Below, piece by piece: positions 16,540 to 25,662 of a stretch of DNA of 64,000 bases. The DNA lies in NCBI RefSeq assembly GCF_007859765.1, contig NZ_SIHJ01000003.1:186001-250000 (forward strand), given 5' to 3'. How positions within the stretch are numbered: position 1 is the stretch's first letter; each line of letters begins with the position of its first letter. The translations under genes and the position numbers were made by a program. The DNA comes from Posidoniimonas corsicana (lineage in GTDB: Bacteria; Planctomycetota; Planctomycetia; Pirellulales; Lacipirellulaceae). The notes below the pieces were generated by a model. The model made no database searches. It was not told where the DNA came from and saw nothing but the letters and a program-made list of their open reading frames with translations.

Positions 16540-18813
16540 TCAGGTCTTCTTCACCATGACGCGGCTGCCCTTCGCTTTGACGACGACGATGCGGTCGCCG
16601 CGGTCGATGACCTCGCCGTCGGCGATGACGTCCAGCAGCTCGCCGTCGATCTCGGCCTTGCCGCTGGGCATCAGGTTCGTGACCGCCGCGCCGGTCTGGC
16701 CGACCAGGTGCGCGTAGTCGGCCAGCGACTCGCGGTGGTCCAGCTCGGCCAGCTCGACCTCGTCGGCCGGCGCCAGCATCATCCGCCGCACGCCCGGCGC
16801 GTGGGGCAGGTACCGGCGGAAGGCGAACGCGGCGATCATGCAGCCCACCATCGACAGCACCACCAGCGTGATCGACTCGCGGAGCTCGCCCATCTGGCCC
16901 TGCGTCTTGGGGATCACGAACGTCTGGCTCACCAGCACCAGCGAGGCGAGCACCATCGCGATGCCGCCCAGGCCGAAGATGCCGAAGCCGGGCAGGACGA
17001 AGGCCTCCATCAGGATGAAGAAGATGCCGAACAGGAACAGCAGCACCTCCAGCCACTCGGCCGTGCCCGACAGGAAGTGGCTCCAGAAGAAGAGCAGGAA
17101 CGCCACGCTCGCGACGAACCCGCCGACGCCCAGGCCGGGCGCGTTGAGCTCGATGTAGATGCCGCCGAAGCCGATCACCAGCAGCAGCCCCGCCAGCCAC
17201 GGGTTGGCGAGCGCCTCGACCAGCTCGAGCGCCCAGTTGGGCTGGGCGACCGGCGGGTCGGCGTCGAAGCCGTAGAGCTGCTTGAGGTCGTCGTAGCTGT
17301 CGACCACGGCGAACGCCACGCCCAGCCGCTTGGCGTCGGCGGACTCGAGCGCCAGCACGGCGCCGGGCTTGGTCAGCTCCTCCTCCTGCCGCCACGCGTC
17401 GGGGTTGGGCTGCGCGGCGAGCTCCTCCTCGTTCATCAGCCGTTGGCCGCCGGTCTCGCGGTCGGTGTAGCGGTGGAGCGTCTGGCCCGGGTCAACCATC
17501 GCCGCCAGCAGCGACCAGCTGTGGCCGCCGTGCTCGGCGAGCGGGCCGCGGATGCTGGCCAGCGTCGCGTCGACCTGCTGCTGGGTGAGCCGGTTGGGGT
17601 TGGGCTTGTCGTCTTCCGGCCGGGCGCGGCCCGGTCGGTCGCCGGGGGGCGGCATGCGGCGGGCGGGGCCGTCGGCCGCGGGCGGCTGGACCGTGATCCC
17701 GCCGCCGATCGTGGCGCCGGGGTGCATCACCAGCTGGTCGCAGGCCAGCGCGATCAGCGCCGCGCCGCCGGAGGCCTCGACCGGCACGTAGGCCACGGTG
17801 CGGACGTCGGACTCTTCGAGCTCGGCGAGGGTCGCGGCCAACTCGGCGCAGAGGTCGATGCGGCCGCCGCCGGAGTTGATCCGCAGGCCGATCCAGTTGA
17901 CGCCGCGCTGGTCCATCTCGCTGCCGATGAGCGTCTTGATCTGCTTGAGCCGCCGCTCGGTGAGCTCGCCGTTCAGCTCGATGAAGGCGGGCGTCCAGTT
18001 GGCCAGCGTGGTCTGGTCCTCCTGCACCGCCGACTCGGGCAGCGCCAGCACGCGGGCGAGCGCGGACTCGTCCCGCACGCGGTAGTCGATCCAGCTCTGC
18101 TCGCGGGCCTCGCTGCCGGTGAACACCGCCAGCGCGCCGGCCGGCGAGAGCACCTGCGTGTCGATCACGGTCCGCTGGGCCTCGAGGTCGTCGAGGTCGC
18201 GGCGGAGCACGAAGTCGACGCCGGTCTCGTTCTCGACGCGGAGCAGCTCCAGCCGCCGGTCGATCATGGCGAGCGCCGCGGCGGGCGGGATGTTGCGCCG
18301 CGCGGCGGCGATCTCTTCGTACACGGCGGCCATGCCGGGCTCGACCGGGCGCGCGGGGTCCTCGTCCAGGCCCGCCTCGCCGAGCTCGGCGTCGGGCGAC
18401 ATGGCGATCTCTTCGCAGGCCAGCGCGACCAGCACGGCGTGGCCTTTGACCGTCTGGGGGAGATAGGCGATGGTCTTCACGCCGGTCATGTCGCGCAGCA
18501 AGAACCGCGCGAGCGACAAGCAGCGTTCGAACTCCGACCCGCCGGCGGCGCCGTCGCCGTCAAACTGGAGGATGAGGGTGGGGCGGCCGTCGCGGTCGGG
18601 TGCGGCCTGCCGCTGGAGCTTCTCCGCGGTGCGAGTGAGCACGCCCTGCAGCGCCTGGTCGTCGCCGCCGGTGAGCGGAAGCCGCAGCTTCACCAGGCTG
18701 CCAACGGGCTCTGCGGCTGACGCGTCCGCGCACCCGGCGAGCACCGCTGCTGCGACTGCGCACGCCAGCAGCCCGCGGAGGCGAGCGCCAGCATCGAACG
18801 TGGGGCGGATCAT
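16540..18813 (-). CDS. Long NfeD protein with tandem ClpP-fold domains, predicted lipoprotein
   Basis: A 757-residue protein. The start MIRPTFDAGARLRG at 18813 gives a lipoprotein signal ending VLAGC; the frame is open to 19950 but that extension is antisense to the next gene and low-complexity. Two ClpP/crotonase-like modules follow (about 35-280 and 300-480), then about five membrane helices (about 545-690) and a C-terminal OB-fold NfeD domain (about 690-755, ending DRIVVVKAKGSRVMVKKT). In long NfeD proteases the nucleophile lies in an ASAGxxIAL motif. Here the two equivalents read KGHAVLVALA and SGGAALIALA, so both lack Ser at that position by simple alignment. It is the first gene of the nfeD-floA operon. 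Confidence 0.88.
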   Translation of the reverse strand: MIRPTFDAGARLRGLLACAVAAAVLAGCADASAAEPVGSLVKLRLPLTGGDDQALQGVLTRTAEKLQRQAAPDRDGRPTLILQFDGDGAAGGSEFERCLSLARFLLRDMTGVKTIAYLPQTVKGHAVLVALACEEIAMSPDAELGEAGLDEDPARPVEPGMAAVYEEIAAARRNIPPAAALAMIDRRLELLRVENETGVDFVLRRDLDDLEAQRTVIDTQVLSPAGALAVFTGSEAREQSWIDYRVRDESALARVLALPESAVQEDQTTLANWTPAFIELNGELTERRLKQIKTLIGSEMDQRGVNWIGLRINSGGGRIDLCAELAATLAELEESDVRTVAYVPVEASGGAALIALACDQLVMHPGATIGGGITVQPPAADGPARRMPPPGDRPGRARPEDDKPNPNRLTQQQVDATLASIRGPLAEHGGHSWSLLAAMVDPGQTLHRYTDRETGGQRLMNEEELAAQPNPDAWRQEEELTKPGAVLALESADAKRLGVAFAVVDSYDDLKQLYGFDADPPVAQPNWALELVEALANPWLAGLLLVIGFGGIYIELNAPGLGVGGFVASVAFLLFFWSHFLSGTAEWLEVLLFLFGIFFILMEAFVLPGFGIFGLGGIAMVLASLVLVSQTFVIPKTQGQMGELRESITLVVLSMVGCMIAAFAFRRYLPHAPGVRRMMLAPADEVELAELDHRESLADYAHLVGQTGAAVTNLMPSGKAEIDGELLDVIADGEVIDRGDRIVVVKAKGSRVMVKKT

Positions 18814-19084
18814 TCGGAATGTACTGGCTGGGGTTCGGTCGGACGAATTATAGAGCCGGGGCAACAAGCGGGCAAAGCACGCGGTCCGCCGCGTGGCGCC
18901 AGGGTATTCGTATCTTCGGCCAGCAGATTGCTCCGCGGCCCGCGATTTATGGCTAAGCCTGCGCTCGACTGTTAAGCTAGAAGGAGCAGGCCCGCGGCCC
19001 GGCGTGGACGCGCGGCCCCCTCTTTTGGAACAGTAGAGCATCGCGGCGATTCTGGCGCGCCGCCGATGGGTCCCCCAGGTTGCA

Positions 19085-20653
19085 ATGTCGGATCCGACCC
19101 CCCCCGCCAACTCGCCCCCTGCGCCGCCGCCCGCCACCGATCGCGACGGCGAAGACCAGCGCGGACCCTCCGCCCTGGGCGAGGCCTGGGGCGAGATCGT
19201 GCAGGGCAGCCCGAGCTGGCTGACCAGCCTGGTGCTGCACATGGTCGTGGTCATCGTGCTGGCGCTGTGGTCGCTGCCGGTGCTGCCCGAGCTGAGCAAA
19301 AACCTGCTGCTGTCGGAGCCGAGCACCGAGGAGGAGAGCTTCGACGACTTCGAGGAGATCAACCTCGACCAGGCCGAGCTCGAGACCGAGCCCGTCGAGT
19401 TCGAGGTGCAGCCCGAGGTGGAGCAGCTGGCCGAGGAGGTGAGCCTGTCCACGTTCGAGGACCTGACCGCGGCGCCCACCTTCACCGAGCTGTCGGACGT
19501 CGGCCTGACGCCGGCGGCGCCGTCGCTGCCGAGCGACGCGCTGGGCTTCAGCGGCGTTGGCACCACGGGACGCGGAAAGATGTCGCTCGCGGCGATCGCC
19601 AAGGCGGGCGGCAGCGCCGAGAGCGAGGAGGCCATCGAGAACGCGCTGAAGTGGATCGCCGAGCACCAGAACCCCGACGGCACGTGGACGCTGGTCCACA
19701 CCCTGGGGCCGTGCCAGGGGCGGTGCCCGAACCCGTCCAACCGCCCGCCCGCCGAGTCGGTCCGCGCCGGCACCGGGCTGGCGCTGCTGCCGTTCCTGGG
19801 GGCGGGCCAGACGCACAAGGACGGCAAGTACAAGCGGGTGGTGACCCGCGGCCTCGAGGCGCTCGGCCGGCTCGGCAAGGTCGAGGACGTCGGCGCGTCG
19901 TGGCGTGACGCCATCGGCGGCGGCGCGTACTCGCACGGCATCGCCGCCATCGCGCTGTCAGAAGCCTACGGCATGACCGGCGACTCGTCCGTGGGCGGAT
20001 TCGCCCAGGCGGCCATCGACCACATCATCGCGAGCCAGGGGACCGACGGCGGCTGGCGCTACGCCGCCAACCAGGTCCCGGGCGACACGTCGGTCGTCGG
20101 CTGGCAGGTGATGGCGCTGAAGAGCGCGTACCTGGCGCATCTCCGAGTGCCGCCGGCCGTGGCCGCCGGCGCCAGCCAGTTCCTCAACACGGTGTCGCAC
20201 GCCAACGGCACGGAGTACTCCTACCTGCCGAGCCCCACGGACCCGAACTACGGCCCGTCGCCGACCCGCTCGTCCATCGGGCTGCTGTGCCGCATGTACC
20301 TCGGCTGGAAGCGCGACAACGAGGCGCTCCGCGAGGGCGTGCTCAAGCTTGCCGAGCGGGGCCCATCGAACAACGACTACTACTACAACTACTACGCGTC
20401 GCAGGTGCTGTTCCAGTACACCGGCGGCAAGGGCGCGGTGTGGCGCGACTGGAACCTCAAGCTCCGCGACCAGCTGATCGGCCAGCAAGAGACCCAGGGC
20501 CACGCCCGCGGAAGCTGGTACACCGACGGCCCGCACAACGATACCGGCGGCCGGCTGTACATGACCTCGCTCGCCACGATGACGCTGGAGGTCTACTACC
20601 GGTACATGCCGATCTACCAGACCGACGCGGTCGACAAGGAGTTCCCGGAGTAG
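19085..20653 (+). CDS. Membrane-anchored prenyltransferase/squalene-cyclase-fold protein
   Basis: A 522-residue protein. A Pro-rich N-terminus is followed by a membrane helix (about 47-68, LTSLVLHMVVVIVLALWSLP) and an acidic linker (75-140). The rest (about 170-510) is an alpha/alpha toroid made of repeats such as ALKWIAEHQNPDGTW and HIIASQGTDGGWRYAANQ. The catalytic DxDD motif of squalene-hopene cyclases is not evident, so it is more likely a binding or scaffolding toroid of the kind planctomycetes carry in many copies. The N-terminal anchor with acidic linker recalls TonB-like energy-coupled layouts. It is divergent from the long NfeD gene across 271 bases. Confidence 0.85.
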   Translation: MSDPTPPANSPPAPPPATDRDGEDQRGPSALGEAWGEIVQGSPSWLTSLVLHMVVVIVLALWSLPVLPELSKNLLLSEPSTEEESFDDFEEINLDQAELETEPVEFEVQPEVEQLAEEVSLSTFEDLTAAPTFTELSDVGLTPAAPSLPSDALGFSGVGTTGRGKMSLAAIAKAGGSAESEEAIENALKWIAEHQNPDGTWTLVHTLGPCQGRCPNPSNRPPAESVRAGTGLALLPFLGAGQTHKDGKYKRVVTRGLEALGRLGKVEDVGASWRDAIGGGAYSHGIAAIALSEAYGMTGDSSVGGFAQAAIDHIIASQGTDGGWRYAANQVPGDTSVVGWQVMALKSAYLAHLRVPPAVAAGASQFLNTVSHANGTEYSYLPSPTDPNYGPSPTRSSIGLLCRMYLGWKRDNEALREGVLKLAERGPSNNDYYYNYYASQVLFQYTGGKGAVWRDWNLKLRDQLIGQQETQGHARGSWYTDGPHNDTGGRLYMTSLATMTLEVYYRYMPIYQTDAVDKEFPE

Positions 20654-20657
20654 CGGG

Positions 20658-21188
20658 CTACAGCTCGGCCCGGTCCAGGTGCTCTTCGCGGCCGATGTCG
20701 GGCTGCTTGCCGGTCAGCCGCCCCTTGGCGATCTCGAACAGGGTCATCGGCTTGGAGTGCTTGGCCTTCATATACGTGACGGTCAGCGCCTCGACGAAGA
20801 TCAACGCTAGCCGAGGGTCGTCCGGCCCGCCGTCGCGGCCGGGGCCGTCGTCCGGGAACCACATCTTCCAGTCGTCTTCGTAGAGCTCGTGGATCTTGTC
20901 GCGGTCCTGGCAGATGCTCGCCCGCCCGCTGACCGACACCCACTCGCTGGAGCCGTGGTCGTAGTAGCCGAGGCTGACATGCGGGTCGGCCTCGATCTCG
21001 TCGACCTTGTGGGTATCGATGCTGGTGACGAACCACAGGTCGGCCAGCGGCCCGCGGTCCTGGGTCGCCATCGGGCGCGTGACCAAGAGCCCGTCGGGGC
21101 GGCGGGTGGTCATCAGCGCGACCTCCATGCCGTCGATCAGTTCGTAGAGCTCGTCGATTTTTTCGGGGGTGGTCGTGGGGGAACCCAT
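20658..21188 (-). CDS. Pyridoxamine 5'-phosphate oxidase-like (general stress protein 26 type)
   Basis: A 176-residue flavin-binding split-barrel protein. The start MGSPTTTPEKIDELYELIDG at 21188 is preferred; an open extension to 21335 has no homology-like pattern. MEVALMTTRRPDGLLVTRPM, DLWFVTSIDTHKVDEIEADP and HVSLGYYD correspond to the general stress protein 26 branch of the PNPOx family, which binds FMN or F420-type cofactors but whose substrates are unknown. It ends 4 bases from the convergent toroid gene. Confidence 0.88.
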   Translation of the reverse strand: MGSPTTTPEKIDELYELIDGMEVALMTTRRPDGLLVTRPMATQDRGPLADLWFVTSIDTHKVDEIEADPHVSLGYYDHGSSEWVSVSGRASICQDRDKIHELYEDDWKMWFPDDGPGRDGGPDDPRLALIFVEALTVTYMKAKHSKPMTLFEIAKGRLTGKQPDIGREEHLDRAEL

Positions 21189-21413
21189 GGTGGTTGCTTT
21201 CGGTTGGGCGAACGCGCCGCAGGGCGGCGTGCTTGCGAACTCGGTGCGGCCGACACTCGCGTGATCGGCGGAGTCCAACTGGATGCAACTCACATACCAC
21301 GCCGCCGCGAGCCCCTGCCGCTGCGCGGCGCCCAACCACCCCGGCCGCCCGGTGACCAGTTGTCTGAGCCGGAGACCTACGGGCGCAGGAGTTATTGAAC
21401 TTGGCGATGCGGT

Positions 21414-22820
21414 TCAGTTCTTCGCCAGATCGATGCAGACCAGCCGATCGTCGCCCCGCAGGTAAAGCAGGCCGCGGGCCAGCACCGGCGCGGTCCAGGC
21501 ATAGGGCTCGAGCAGCTGCTTGCCGGTGGCGTCACGCAGCGTGACCGACCGCACCAGCTCGTACCGCCCGGGGGTGGCCTTGAGGACGTGCAGCTCGCCG
21601 CTCTCGGCCAGGCAGATCAGGTGGCCGTCGGCGTAGAGCAGCGAGCATCGCCCCAGCGATTCTTGACGCCATTTGACTTCGCCGGTCGACCACTCCACGC
21701 AGCGGAGCTCGGCCCCGTTCGAGTGGCGGCCGCTGCTGCCGTACAGGTAGCCCTCGTGGTGGATGGCCGTGTTCCAGTGCAGCTGCATTGACTTCTCACG
21801 TTCCCGCGGATCGTCCCGCCAGACGATGTCGAACGCCCCGGGCCGCACCCGCAGCAGTGAACTTCCAGGGCCGTAGGTCTCGGAGATGAAGACCTCGTCG
21901 CCCACCACGACCGGCGACGAAGCGTTCACGCTCTCCAGGGTCTTCGCCCGCCAGGGGTACTGGAAATCAATCTCGCCCGTCTGTGGGTTCAGCGCGACCA
22001 GGCCGCCGCGGGCGAACACGAAGCACCAGGGCCGGCCCTCGATGTCGGCGGCGACCGGGCTCGCGTAGCTGGCCAGCTCGTCGGCGCACGTCCAAACCAC
22101 CTTGCCGTCTAGCTTGTCGAACGCTGCCACCCCGGCGCCGTTGGCCGGCACGGCGCCCCGCGCCGCGTAGACATCGCGCGGCGCGTCGGCCGGGCTGCCG
22201 CCGACGTTCACGATCACGTGGCCGCCGACCACCAGCGGCGTGCTGCCGACGCCGAAGAAGTTCTTCACCACGCGAAACCGCTCGGTGGTGTCGACTTCCC
22301 ACAGCAGCCCGCCGTCGGACGCGCTGGCGCACCTCAGGACCCCCTCGGCGCTCAGCGTGTAGACCCGCGCCCCGTCTACCACCGGCGAGCAGCGGGGGCC
22401 GTTGTTGTAGCCGAGCAGGTCCTCGTAGTCGGTCGGGTAGGAAACGGCCCAGAGCTGCTCGCCCGTTTCCGCCACGCGGCAGGTCAGCCGGTCCTGATCG
22501 CCGTGGCGGTCGAAGTGGAACAACCGTCCGCGGCTGATCGAGGGCCCGCTGTAGCTGGTCCCCAGCGGCGTCTGCCACACGATCGGCGGCCCCTCGGCCG
22601 GCCAATCGAAGTCGAGTCCCGTCTCCCGTGACTTGCCATCGGCCGCGGGCCCAAGAAACGTCGGCCAGTCGTGCCCGAAGTCGCGAGTCGCGATGTCCGG
22701 CGGCAGCGGCTCAGCGGCGTCCTCCGTTGCCGGTTCGGCGCGGCCGGGCGTGCCCCACGCCGCCAGCAGCAGAGCAAACAGTAGCGATCGGAGCGGCGTG
22801 GCGAATCGATAACGACTCAT
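21414..22820 (-). CDS. Secreted PQQ-like beta-propeller repeat protein
   Basis: A 468-residue protein with a Sec signal peptide (MSRYRFATPLRSLLFALLLA, cleavage after GRA near residue 28). It consists of a beta-propeller of BamB/PQQ-dehydrogenase type: repeats with GQLWAVSYP-like, GKVVWTCADELASYASPVA and GEVKWRQESLG strands, ending LLYLRGDDRLVCIDLAKN. PQQ-binding residues of true dehydrogenases are not evident. Planctomycetes encode many such periplasmic propellers of unknown role, often annotated as outer membrane biogenesis BamB-like. It is monocistronic. Confidence 0.87.
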   Translation of the reverse strand: MSRYRFATPLRSLLFALLLAAWGTPGRAEPATEDAAEPLPPDIATRDFGHDWPTFLGPAADGKSRETGLDFDWPAEGPPIVWQTPLGTSYSGPSISRGRLFHFDRHGDQDRLTCRVAETGEQLWAVSYPTDYEDLLGYNNGPRCSPVVDGARVYTLSAEGVLRCASASDGGLLWEVDTTERFRVVKNFFGVGSTPLVVGGHVIVNVGGSPADAPRDVYAARGAVPANGAGVAAFDKLDGKVVWTCADELASYASPVAADIEGRPWCFVFARGGLVALNPQTGEIDFQYPWRAKTLESVNASSPVVVGDEVFISETYGPGSSLLRVRPGAFDIVWRDDPREREKSMQLHWNTAIHHEGYLYGSSGRHSNGAELRCVEWSTGEVKWRQESLGRCSLLYADGHLICLAESGELHVLKATPGRYELVRSVTLRDATGKQLLEPYAWTAPVLARGLLYLRGDDRLVCIDLAKN

Positions 22821-23173
22821 GATGCGACCGGACGGGGTACGCGGAGCAGGTTGGCCAGAGCAGCGACGCCAGCATCCTTGAGATTCACGAGTGTAGCACA
22901 GCTAGGGGATACTGTTGGCGGTTGAGTCAGCCTTCCGGCCGGCGTTCTATTCGCGGTATCTTACCGCTCCTCAGCAGGCATTGGCCCCCTGCTTGTTCAA
23001 ATTGGCATTGCCCTGTTAGTCGTGGGGCATTGTGAGTTGTTTTGGGCTCGCCATGTTTCATGCTCCGATGAGTATGCGATGCAACTCACTACATTGCGAT
23101 AAGAGCGAATCAACTGCCCGGGCGAGTCGCCGAAGTAATCGTCCACGCAGTGCACCCGCGAGTCTGTGGCGGC
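22821..23173. other. Intergenic stretch, 353 bases
   Basis: This is the divergent region between the propeller gene and a small membrane-protein gene. I see one short perfect hairpin, GCGGTA-TCT-TACCGC (22953-22967), and no convincing promoter or RNA gene. GC is somewhat lower than in neighbouring genes. Confidence 0.4.
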
Positions 23174-23608
23174 ATGAACTCACAGCAGAACGCACCCGCC
23201 GGGTCGCCCGCGGCCAACCCTTTTAAATCGCCAACGGCGCGGGCGGAGGTCCGGCACGCCACGCGCCGGCCGGTCGCCTGGGGGAAGGGGATCGCCACGG
23301 GCGCGGCGGTGTGGGGGCTGGCGAGCCTCGCTGCGTGGGCGCGTTTCGGCCGGTTCGGCGAGGTGCTGAGGGAGGGGAGCCCGGAGTTTGAGATCTACGT
23401 ACTGCTGCTCGGGCCGCTGTGGTTCCTCAGCGGGCTGCTGGATCTGCAAGCGTGGGGAGTCAGCTCGCTTGCCGAGTACCGCCTGTGGCTGCTCTCAGGC
23501 GTGCTGCTGCAGGCATTGGTCTGGACCGGGGTGTTCACCGCCATGCGAAGCTGGTCGGCCCGCCGCGCCTTTGTCGAGAGCCGACAGCCAACAGCCGATA
23601 GCCAATAG
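23174..23608 (+). CDS. Small hypothetical membrane protein
   Basis: A 144-residue protein from the ATG at 23174 (MNSQQNAPAGSPAANPFKSP). A polar N-terminus of about 35 residues precedes two or three hydrophobic segments: GIATGAAVWGLASLAAW, EIYVLLLGPLWFLSGLLDLQ and LWLLSGVLLQALVWTGVF. No family recognised. It is convergent with fabF, ending 16 bases before that gene's end. The start is uncertain because no strong ribosome binding site is visible. Confidence 0.55.
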   Translation: MNSQQNAPAGSPAANPFKSPTARAEVRHATRRPVAWGKGIATGAAVWGLASLAAWARFGRFGEVLREGSPEFEIYVLLLGPLWFLSGLLDLQAWGVSSLAEYRLWLLSGVLLQALVWTGVFTAMRSWSARRAFVESRQPTADSQ

Positions 23609-23624
23609 CGTTCCCGCAGCGAAC

Positions 23625-24902
23625 TCACACGCCCCGCGCGATTAGCGTAATGTTCTGCCCGCCGAATCCGAAGCTGTTGGACAGCACGATGTTGCACTGC
23701 TGGTCGCGGGCCTCGTTGGGGATGTAGTCGAGGTCGCAGTTGGGGTCGGGCGTTTCGTAGTTGATGGTCGGCGGCAGTTTGTTGTCCTTGATGGCCATCA
23801 GGCTGATGATCAGCTCGGTGGCGCCGGCCGCGGCGATCAGGTGGCCCATCATGCTCTTGGTGCTCGAGACCGGCGTGGCGCGGGCGTCGTCCTCGCCGAG
23901 GGCCTGCTTGAGGCTGAGGGTCTCGACCTTGTCGTTGACGGTGGTGCTGGTGCCGTGGGCGTTGACGTAGTCGATGTCGGATGTGCCGATGCCGGCGTCC
24001 TTCAGCGCCATCTTGATGCAGCTGGTGGCGCCGCGCCCCTCGGGGTGGGTGTCGGTGATGCGGAAGGCGTCGGCCGTGGCGCCGTAGCCGACCAGCTCGC
24101 CGTAGATCTGCGCGCCGCGGGCCTTGGCGTGCTCGTACTCCTCGAGGATCAGCATTGCGGCGCCCTCGCCCAGCACGAAGCCGTCGCGGTGCTGGTCGAA
24201 CGGGCGGCTGGCGCGCTCCGGCTCGTCGTTCCGTTCGGAGAGCGCGGTCAGCAGGTTGAAGCCCGTGACGCCGAACGGGTGGATCATGCTGTGCGCGCCG
24301 CCGGAGATCATGACGTCGGCGTCGCCGCGGCGGATGATCTCGGCCGCCTCGCCGATGGCCTGGCTGCTGGCGGCGCAGGCGGTCAGGCAGTTGAAGTTGG
24401 GGCCCTGGGCGTCGAACTGCGCGGCTACGTAGGCGGCCGGCATGTTGGGCTCCTGCTCCAGCTCCTCCATCGGGTCGAGCAGCTCCAGGCCCTTCTGCAC
24501 GAACTTGGTCAGGTCGAACTCGCCGCCCTGGATGGCGGCGGTCATCATCGCGCTGAAAGCGCCGAAGTCCTGCTGGCCCTCGCCCGCGCCCAGGTACACG
24601 CCCATCCGCGTGGGCTCGACCGTGCCGAGCGCGCCGGAGTCCTCCATCGCCTGCTTGGCGGCGCCGACGGCGAAGCGGGTGTGGCGGCCGCGCTTCTCCC
24701 ACACGGCCGGGTCCTCGCCGACCGAGGCGATCGACCAGTCGCGGACCTCCGACGCGATGTTGGTGGGGAACTTCGACGCGTCGAACAGCGAGGTCTGACG
24801 CACGCTGCTCTTGCCCGCCAGCAGGTTGGCCCACAGCTCGGGCACGGTGGTCCCCAGCGGGGTGACGCAGCCAACTCCGGTGATGACGACTCGGTTACGC
24901 AT
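23625..24902 (-). CDS. Beta-ketoacyl-ACP synthase (FabF type)
   Basis: A 425-residue thiolase-fold condensing enzyme, close to the usual FabF length. It starts MRNRVVITGVGCVTPLG. The catalytic triad is complete: Cys176 in NCLTACAASS, His316 in NAHGTSTT and His354 in MMGHLIAAAG; the GFGGQN tail is present. It condenses acyl-enzyme with malonyl-ACP. It is the last gene of a four-gene operon with two FabZ-like dehydratases and an ACP and no ketoreductase or malonyl transferase, so it relies on those of housekeeping synthesis. The cluster probably makes a specialised acyl chain rather than bulk fatty acid. Confidence 0.93.
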   Translation of the reverse strand: MRNRVVITGVGCVTPLGTTVPELWANLLAGKSSVRQTSLFDASKFPTNIASEVRDWSIASVGEDPAVWEKRGRHTRFAVGAAKQAMEDSGALGTVEPTRMGVYLGAGEGQQDFGAFSAMMTAAIQGGEFDLTKFVQKGLELLDPMEELEQEPNMPAAYVAAQFDAQGPNFNCLTACAASSQAIGEAAEIIRRGDADVMISGGAHSMIHPFGVTGFNLLTALSERNDEPERASRPFDQHRDGFVLGEGAAMLILEEYEHAKARGAQIYGELVGYGATADAFRITDTHPEGRGATSCIKMALKDAGIGTSDIDYVNAHGTSTTVNDKVETLSLKQALGEDDARATPVSSTKSMMGHLIAAAGATELIISLMAIKDNKLPPTINYETPDPNCDLDYIPNEARDQQCNIVLSNSFGFGGQNITLIARGV

Positions 24903-25033
24903 GGCGGGCTCGCGGGAAGAAGCTGCCGCCGACCGCGGTCGGCGGGGGGAGGATTCCGGAACGTTATTTTACGCCGGCCGGAGGCGGCGCGTACACCGGC
25001 GGCGGACGCCGCCGGGTGTGCTGGCGCCCAGGC

Positions 25034-25567
25034 TCACGCGTACGACGGCAGGCCGTAGTCGCCGGGCGTCATGGGGCTGCCGTCCTCGTGCCTGCCGACC
25101 TTGAACACGTCGGTGATCTGCAGCCAGTGGGCCAGGTCCTCTGGGTCGAACAGCCGGCTCGGCAGGCCCTGCGCGGTGGCCGCGCCGGCCTGCATGCGGG
25201 CGAAGAAGATCTCCGCCCGGGCCTGCTGGCGGTCGCCCACCGTGCCGACCACGGTCGCCTGGGCGCCCACCTCCTTGGTGGCGCCCACCTCGGCGCGGTA
25301 GGTGATGGTGTCGCCGGGGCGGACCAGGCCGTCGAACTCCAGCCGGGTGAACTTGGCCAGCACCACCAGCTCCTTGAAGTCGTACAGCTCGCTGACCAGC
25401 AGGCCGGCCGTCTGGGCCATGCCCTCGGCGATCAGCGTGTTGGGCATCACCGGGTACGACTCCCAGTGGTCGTGCAGGTGCTCCTCGCTCAGCGAGACAC
25501 CCTTGTGCCCCACCGCGTGCGAGCCCGCCACGTACTCCGTGAATCGATCGACCCAGAACCAGCGCAT
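25034..25567 (-). CDS. FabZ-like 3-hydroxyacyl-ACP dehydratase (second)
   Basis: A 177-residue hot-dog-fold protein beginning MRWFWVDRFTEYVAGSHAVG at 25567; the longer frame runs into the repeat-like spacer and is rejected. His34 (HLHDHWESYPVMPNT) and Glu48 (IAEGMAQTAG) match the catalytic pair of FabZ. It differs from its paralogue in this operon in having Trp after the catalytic His and NTL instead of GVF in the helix cap. A C-terminal extension of about 25 residues follows the hot-dog fold. It lies between the ACP gene and fabF. Confidence 0.88.
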   Translation of the reverse strand: MRWFWVDRFTEYVAGSHAVGHKGVSLSEEHLHDHWESYPVMPNTLIAEGMAQTAGLLVSELYDFKELVVLAKFTRLEFDGLVRPGDTITYRAEVGATKEVGAQATVVGTVGDRQQARAEIFFARMQAGAATAQGLPSRLFDPEDLAHWLQITDVFKVGRHEDGSPMTPGDYGLPSYA

Positions 25568-25624
25568 GGGAGGAAGGGGTGGTTGGTGGCTAGTGGCTAG
25601 TGGTTGGCGGCCCGCGTTGGCCCT

Positions 25625-25647
25625 GGCCCCCGGCGTGCGCCGGGGGA
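25625..25647. repeat. Isolated GC hairpin in the fab operon
   Basis: CCCCCGGC-GTGC-GCCGGGGG lies in the 95-base gap between the ACP gene and the second FabZ-like gene. Its stem is identical to family A hairpins, but the 5' foot is CTGG instead of GTAG and no partner copy is present. It could modulate readthrough inside the operon. Confidence 0.5.
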
Positions 25648-25662
25648 TCGGACCGGCCGGCG

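Noticed and set aside
16537-18720. 727-aa plus-strand frame over the long NfeD gene
   Set aside because: Antisense shadow; the sense frame has the lipobox, membrane helices and OB domain.
18814-19950. N-terminal extension of the long NfeD frame
   Set aside because: It is antisense to the prenyltransferase-fold gene, Ser-rich low complexity, and the lipoprotein signal at 18813 is a natural start.
23032-23226. 64-aa ORF upstream of the small membrane-protein gene
   Set aside because: Overlaps the start of the better supported gene in another frame and has abnormal composition.
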